From: an uncultured Neisseriaceae bacterium
GTDB taxonomy: Bacteria; Pseudomonadota; Gammaproteobacteria; Burkholderiales; UBA11063
Length of the DNA: 11,049 nt
Direction: 5' to 3'
NCBI GenBank assembly: GCA_937952895.1
Contig: CALFYC010000047.1
Span: 1-11,049, forward strand
Part shown: piece by piece, positions 8,211 through 11,049 of the stretch
Numbering within the stretch: position 1 is the stretch's first letter
How the letters are laid out: every line of letters starts with the position of its first letter
Notes under the pieces: generated by a model
What the model saw: only the letters and a program-made list of their open reading frames with translations
Databases searched by the model: none
Told to the model about the DNA's origin: nothing
Program-made: the position numbers and the translations under genes

Positions 8211-9452
8211 ATGACAAAAAAACGTGTTGTAGTTACTGGAATCGGAATTATCTCTCCAGTTGGAAACAATTTAAAGACCGCATGGAATAATATAATTAAT
8301 GGTGTTAGTGGAATTGATACCATTACTAAATTTGATGTTAGTAATTTTTCAACTAAAATTGCGGGTGAGGTAAAACAATTTAGTACTGAAGGAGCAATGG
8401 ATGATAAGGACGCCAGACGCTCTGATTCATTTATTCGTTATGGAGTAGTTGCTGGAGTTCAAGCTGTGGAAGACTCCGGGTTAAATACCTACCAAGCTTT
8501 AGACAAAGACCGCGTTGGTATTATTATCGGTTCTGGAATTGGTGGATTACCTTCAATTGAGCAAACAACTGAAACTGTACTAAATCAAGGTGTACGCCGC
8601 ATATCACCATTTTTTATAACTGGTAGTATTAGTAATATGATTGGTGGTCATTTAGCTATTAAATATGGCTATTGTGGAGTTAATTATAGTGTTGTTAGTG
8701 CATGTGCTACATCAAACCATTGTATTGGCGATGCTATGCGTTACATTGAACATGGTGATTGTGATGTTGTACTTGCAGGTGGGGCCGAAGGTGCAATTTC
8801 TCCAACTGGAATTGGTGGATTTATTGCTTGTCGTGCTGTATCATCAAGAAATGATGATCCAAAAACTGCCTCACGCCCTTGGGATATTGATCGTGATGGA
8901 TTTGTAATGGGTGAAGGAGCTGGAGTATTAGTTCTTGAAGAATATGAGCATGCAAAAAAGCGTGGAGCTAAAATTTATGCTGAATTAATCGGCTATGCTG
9001 CAACCGCAGATGCATATCATATTACAGCACCTAATGTTGATGGACCGAGTAAATGTATGGCTAATGCTATAAAAAATGCCAATCTTAACCTTGAACAAGT
9101 TGATTATATTAATGCTCATGGAACATCGACGCCGTTGGGTGACTTGAACGAATCTAATTCGGTTAAACAAGTATTTGGTGAGCATGCGTATAAATTATTA
9201 ATGAGCTCGACTAAATCAATGACGGGACATTTATTAGGTGCAACCGGTGCAGTTGAAGCTGGTTTTAGTATTTTAGCTTTAGTTAATGATATCGCGCCGC
9301 CGACTATTAATTTAGACAATCCTTCGGAAGGTTGTGATCTTAATTATGTTGCGCATAAGGCTATTAAAAAAGAGTTGAATATTGTTTTATCTAACTCTTT
9401 TGGTTTTGGTGGAACGAACGCGTCGTTGATTTTTAAGAAGATTAAAAATTAA
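8211..9452 (+). CDS. fabF: Beta-ketoacyl-ACP synthase II (KAS I/II family), with a codon-usage break near residue 306
   Basis: FabF condenses malonyl-ACP with acyl-ACP in fatty acid elongation. The 413 residues are full length. The catalytic triad is Cys165 (in VVSACATSNHC), His303 (NAHGTSTPLGD) and His340 (TKSMTGHLLGA), and the C-terminal SNSFGFGGTNAS loop is present. The SACATSN-C nucleophile motif and ACRAVSSRNDDP-TASRPWD resemble the plant/chlamydial KAS branch more than E. coli FabF, which has TACTSG. A GGAAG ribosome binding site at 8200-8204 lies 6 nt before the ATG. The gene is 27 nt after ppsA and may be co-transcribed; acpP, the usual upstream neighbour, is absent. Codon use changes abruptly at about 9126: TCG/CCG/ACG/GCG codons rise from 2 in the first 305 codons to 15 in the last 108, and TTG leucine appears only after the break. 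The protein itself looks intact. Confidence 0.94.
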   Translation: MTKKRVVVTGIGIISPVGNNLKTAWNNIINGVSGIDTITKFDVSNFSTKIAGEVKQFSTEGAMDDKDARRSDSFIRYGVVAGVQAVEDSGLNTYQALDKDRVGIIIGSGIGGLPSIEQTTETVLNQGVRRISPFFITGSISNMIGGHLAIKYGYCGVNYSVVSACATSNHCIGDAMRYIEHGDCDVVLAGGAEGAISPTGIGGFIACRAVSSRNDDPKTASRPWDIDRDGFVMGEGAGVLVLEEYEHAKKRGAKIYAELIGYAATADAYHITAPNVDGPSKCMANAIKNANLNLEQVDYINAHGTSTPLGDLNESNSVKQVFGEHAYKLLMSSTKSMTGHLLGATGAVEAGFSILALVNDIAPPTINLDNPSEGCDLNYVAHKAIKKELNIVLSNSFGFGGTNASLIFKKIKN

Positions 9453-9475
9453 TTAGGGATTGGTCGACAAAATTA

Positions 9476-9522
9476 CCCCATCCCCCTTCGCTACGCTTCG
9501 GGTACTTCCCTTAAAGGGGAAG
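9476..9522 (+). repeat. GC-rich hairpin element in the fabF-mltG gap, candidate dispersed repeat
   Basis: In an otherwise AT-rich gap lies a C-rich block (CCCCATCCCCC), then TTCGCTACGCTTCGGG, then a clean hairpin: CTTCCC (9505-9510) pairs with GGGAAG (9517-9522) around a 6-nt loop. An alternative pairing joins CCCCTT (9483-9488) to AAGGGG (9514-9519). There is no T-run after the hairpin, so it does not look like a standard intrinsic terminator. Its composition differs from everything around it and is typical of REP/MITE-like intergenic repeats, but only one copy is in this window. Confidence 0.45.
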
Positions 9523-9590
9523 ATCATTCACTTTAGGTGGAGGCGTACATAGAGCATTTATCATAAAAGTTTTGCCCTGGAATCAAATTA

Positions 9591-10682
9591 ATGGACTTAA
9601 ACAAAAAAAAAATAATAAGGCTACTATCTTCAGGGCTTATAATCTTAGGCATTATCGCTATATTTTTTATATATTACTTATTTGCTTCTTTAAAGCTATC
9701 AAGTAACTATCTAATAGAAATCCCAACCGGCCAACCGGCTACACTGATAGCTCAAAAATTATACACAGATAAAATTATTAGATCGCCAAAGCTGTTTAAA
9801 CTAGCATTAATAATTTTAAATAAAGATAGTAAAATCCAAGCGGGTGAATACGAGTTATTAACTAACACCAGTATTTTTAATCTTATAAAAAAAATATCCA
9901 CTGGCGATGTAAAAAAATACAGCTTTAGAATCAATGAAGGTGAAACTATTAGCAGTATAGCAGCGCGCTTGAAACAAGAACAAAAATTAAGATTAATAAT
10001 CACTGATACGCTAGTCAATCCTAGTTTATTTATCAAAACAATAACTGAGCAAAAAAAGTTCCTAAATAATAACCAAGATAAACTAAGTCTCAGTATAGTT
10101 GACCCGGAGAAGGTTGCTAATTTAGATGGGCTCTTGTTTCCTGATACTTATTTTTATAAAAGTCAACAAGCTGATTTGGAGTTATTCTCTGTGGCCTATA
10201 TGAAACTAATCGCCACTTTAAATAATCTCTGGGAAGAGAGCATAAAAATATACCCTAGAGATAGTGCTTACTTTCAGGCTGTAAACACGCCGTACCAGGC
10301 TTTGATTCTGGCTTCAATTTTAGAAAAAGAGACGGCTGATAACAATGAACGCAAAATAGTTTCTGGTGTAATTTATAATAGACTATTAAGAAACATGCCA
10401 TTACAAGTTGATCCTACGGTTATATATAGCTTAGGTGATAAATATAAGGGTAATCTAACGAAAGAAGACTTAAGTTACGATAGCCCGTACAATACTTATA
10501 TTAACAAGTCGTTACCCCCTGGACCCATAGGCACTGTTAGTCTCGGTTCTTTGCGCGCTGCTATCAATCCGACCAAACATGAGTATTACTATTTCGTTTC
10601 TAAAGGCGATGGTACCCATTTTTTTTCCAAAACATTAGAAGAACATAACGCAGCTGTTAAGCTCTATCAAAAGAAGGTATAG
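9591..10682 (+). CDS. mltG: Endolytic murein transglycosylase MltG (YceG family)
   Basis: MltG is an inner-membrane lytic transglycosylase that cleaves nascent glycan strands and is thought to set their length. The 363-residue protein has a short lysine-rich cytoplasmic start, one membrane anchor at about residues 9-33, then a periplasmic domain. The YceG signature is complete: SILEKET with Glu245/Glu247 around the catalytic Glu (Glu218 in E. coli), GVIYNRL, VDPTVIY (273-279), SPYNTY, LPPGPIG (308-314) and a closing THFFSKTLEEHNAAV. Codons 5-8 contain a run of ten A (9603-9612). The ribosome binding site is weak (CTGGAATC about 10 nt before the ATG). Codon use differs from genes left of 9125: about half of Ile codons are ATA, against 4 of about 31 in the fabF body. 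pabC, often found between fabF and mltG, is absent. Confidence 0.94.
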   Translation: MDLNKKKIIRLLSSGLIILGIIAIFFIYYLFASLKLSSNYLIEIPTGQPATLIAQKLYTDKIIRSPKLFKLALIILNKDSKIQAGEYELLTNTSIFNLIKKISTGDVKKYSFRINEGETISSIAARLKQEQKLRLIITDTLVNPSLFIKTITEQKKFLNNNQDKLSLSIVDPEKVANLDGLLFPDTYFYKSQQADLELFSVAYMKLIATLNNLWEESIKIYPRDSAYFQAVNTPYQALILASILEKETADNNERKIVSGVIYNRLLRNMPLQVDPTVIYSLGDKYKGNLTKEDLSYDSPYNTYINKSLPPGPIGTVSLGSLRAAINPTKHEYYYFVSKGDGTHFFSKTLEEHNAAVKLYQKKV

Positions 10683-10692
10683 CAGGTATAAT

Positions 10693-10908
10693 ATGAAGGC
10701 GCAATTTATAGTTATAGAGGGTATCGAGGGAGCAGGTAAGTCTACCGCCATAGAGTTTATAAAAAAATATTTAACTTCAACTGCTAAATTAACTTATATC
10801 GTTCAGTATATGGATGATGATGATCTTAGGCGACTCTATCATGTAATAGATGCTAATACAGGAGAAATACTAGAGGAATGGGAAGGATTACCTACAGGAT
10901 ATGATTAG
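10693..10908 (+). pseudogene. tmk: Truncated thymidylate kinase fused in frame to an M4-protease propeptide-like tail
   Basis: The first ~29 residues are clearly the start of Tmk (dTMP kinase): FIVIEGIEGAGKST with the P-loop GIEGAGKS at residues 10-17, followed by one helix. The position 10 nt after mltG is the usual tmk place. Normal Tmk is about 205-215 residues and continues to a TREPGGT motif; none of that is present. From about residue 30 the frame continues as an unrelated sequence and stops at residue 71. The kinase cannot be active: the LID, the dTMP-binding site and the rest of the fold are missing. dTMP kinase is normally essential, so another copy should exist outside this window. 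The fusion point is at about 10777-10785. The chimeric product, if made, would be a small cytoplasmic protein with no predictable function. Confidence 0.8.
10780..10908 (+). other. Remnant of an M4 (elastase/thermolysin-type) propeptide, PepSY end
   Basis: Residues 30-71 of the chimeric frame read AKLTYIVQY, an acidic stretch, then YHVIDANTGEILEEWEGL. This closely matches the end of the propeptide of LasB/vibriolysin-type M4 metalloproteases, which I recall as A-LVY-VSY...FVIDAKTGEVLDQWEGL in Pseudomonas LasB. In those proteins the mature protease begins shortly after. Here a stop codon falls three residues past the motif, so no protease domain follows in frame. The remnant probably came from a secreted protease gene joined to tmk by deletion or rearrangement. 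The assignment rests on remembered family sequences rather than an alignment. Confidence 0.6.
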
Positions 10909-10938
10909 TTGTTGATGTAGAAGTACGGGAGTTAACAG

Positions 10939-11049
10939 ATGTTAAGTAGTAAATATAAATGTCTTATAATAAGTAGTCTCTTATATATTATAGTATGTTA
11001 CGGGTACGCTGCAGAAAAAGTAAGCATTGAAAGAAATAAGCAAAATTCT
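10939..11049 (+). CDS. Start of a secreted or periplasmic protein (signal peptide), cut by the window edge
   Basis: An ATG with a good ribosome binding site (GGGAG at 10927-10931, 7 nt upstream) opens a frame that stays open for 37 codons to the window end. The N-terminus has a basic n-region (MLSSKYK), a hydrophobic core (CLIISSLLYIIVC) and YGYAA followed by EKVSIE, so it is a classical Sec signal peptide, probably cleaved near residue 24-25. The mature part is too short to identify. Because the preceding frame ends in an M4-propeptide remnant, a secreted M4 protease or a paralogue is a reasonable guess. Its ATA-rich codon use matches mltG and the tmk fragment. Confidence 0.65.
   Translation, partial: MLSSKYKCLIISSLLYIIVCYGYAAEKVSIERNKQNS

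Noticed and set aside
8665..8907. 80-residue + strand frame inside fabF
   Set aside because: It overlaps the fabF active-site coding region in another frame, has no recognisable domain or ribosome binding site, and is a shadow of the real gene.
9505..9530. Hairpin after fabF as a rho-independent terminator
   Set aside because: The stem is acceptable but is followed by ATCATTCAC rather than a U-tract, so I list it as a repeat-like element instead.
1..11049. CRISPR arrays, tRNA or rRNA genes, transposases
   Set aside because: Reading both strands showed no regularly spaced repeats, no cloverleaf or rRNA segments, and no transposase motifs.

Overview
This window is a compact, AT-rich bacterial chromosome segment (roughly one third GC by eye), with every gene on the + strand. 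The gene set (mutS, purE, purK, a CPA2-type cation/proton antiporter, purC, ppsA, fabF, mltG, and the start of tmk) is that of a Gram-negative, most likely proteobacterial, organism. The long-form PurC (294 residues) next to purEK resembles betaproteobacterial arrangements. The order fabF-mltG-tmk is the usual proteobacterial one. I cannot name the species from the sequence.

Layout. Positions 1-1702 hold the C-terminal two thirds of mutS, cut by the window edge. A 131-nt gap with an extended -10 promoter leads into a tight purE-purK-antiporter-purC cluster (1834-5727). In it purE and purK are 1 nt apart, and the antiporter overlaps purC by 26 nt. purE, purK and purC encode three enzymes acting at consecutive steps of de novo IMP synthesis (AIR to SAICAR); the antiporter between them has no obvious biochemical link. 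ppsA (PEP synthase, 5796-8183) follows after a 68-nt gap, then fabF (8211-9452) 27 nt further on. A 138-nt gap with a GC-rich hairpin element separates fabF from mltG (9591-10682). mltG is followed by a short chimeric reading frame: the first ~29 residues of thymidylate kinase joined in frame to what looks like the end of an M4 metalloprotease propeptide (10693-10908). The window ends inside a new gene that starts with a signal peptide (10939 onward).

The ordinary part is 1 to about 9125. The right end is unusual. Codon usage breaks sharply inside fabF just after the conserved active-site His303: NCG codons go from 2 in 305 to 15 in 108. From mltG onward the sequence has a third style, rich in ATA isoleucine codons. 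With the repeat-like element in the fabF-mltG gap and the broken tmk, this points to one or more recombination junctions between about 9126 and 10780, or possibly to an assembly chimera. I did not see a new defence system, CRISPR array, tRNA, rRNA or intact mobile element.
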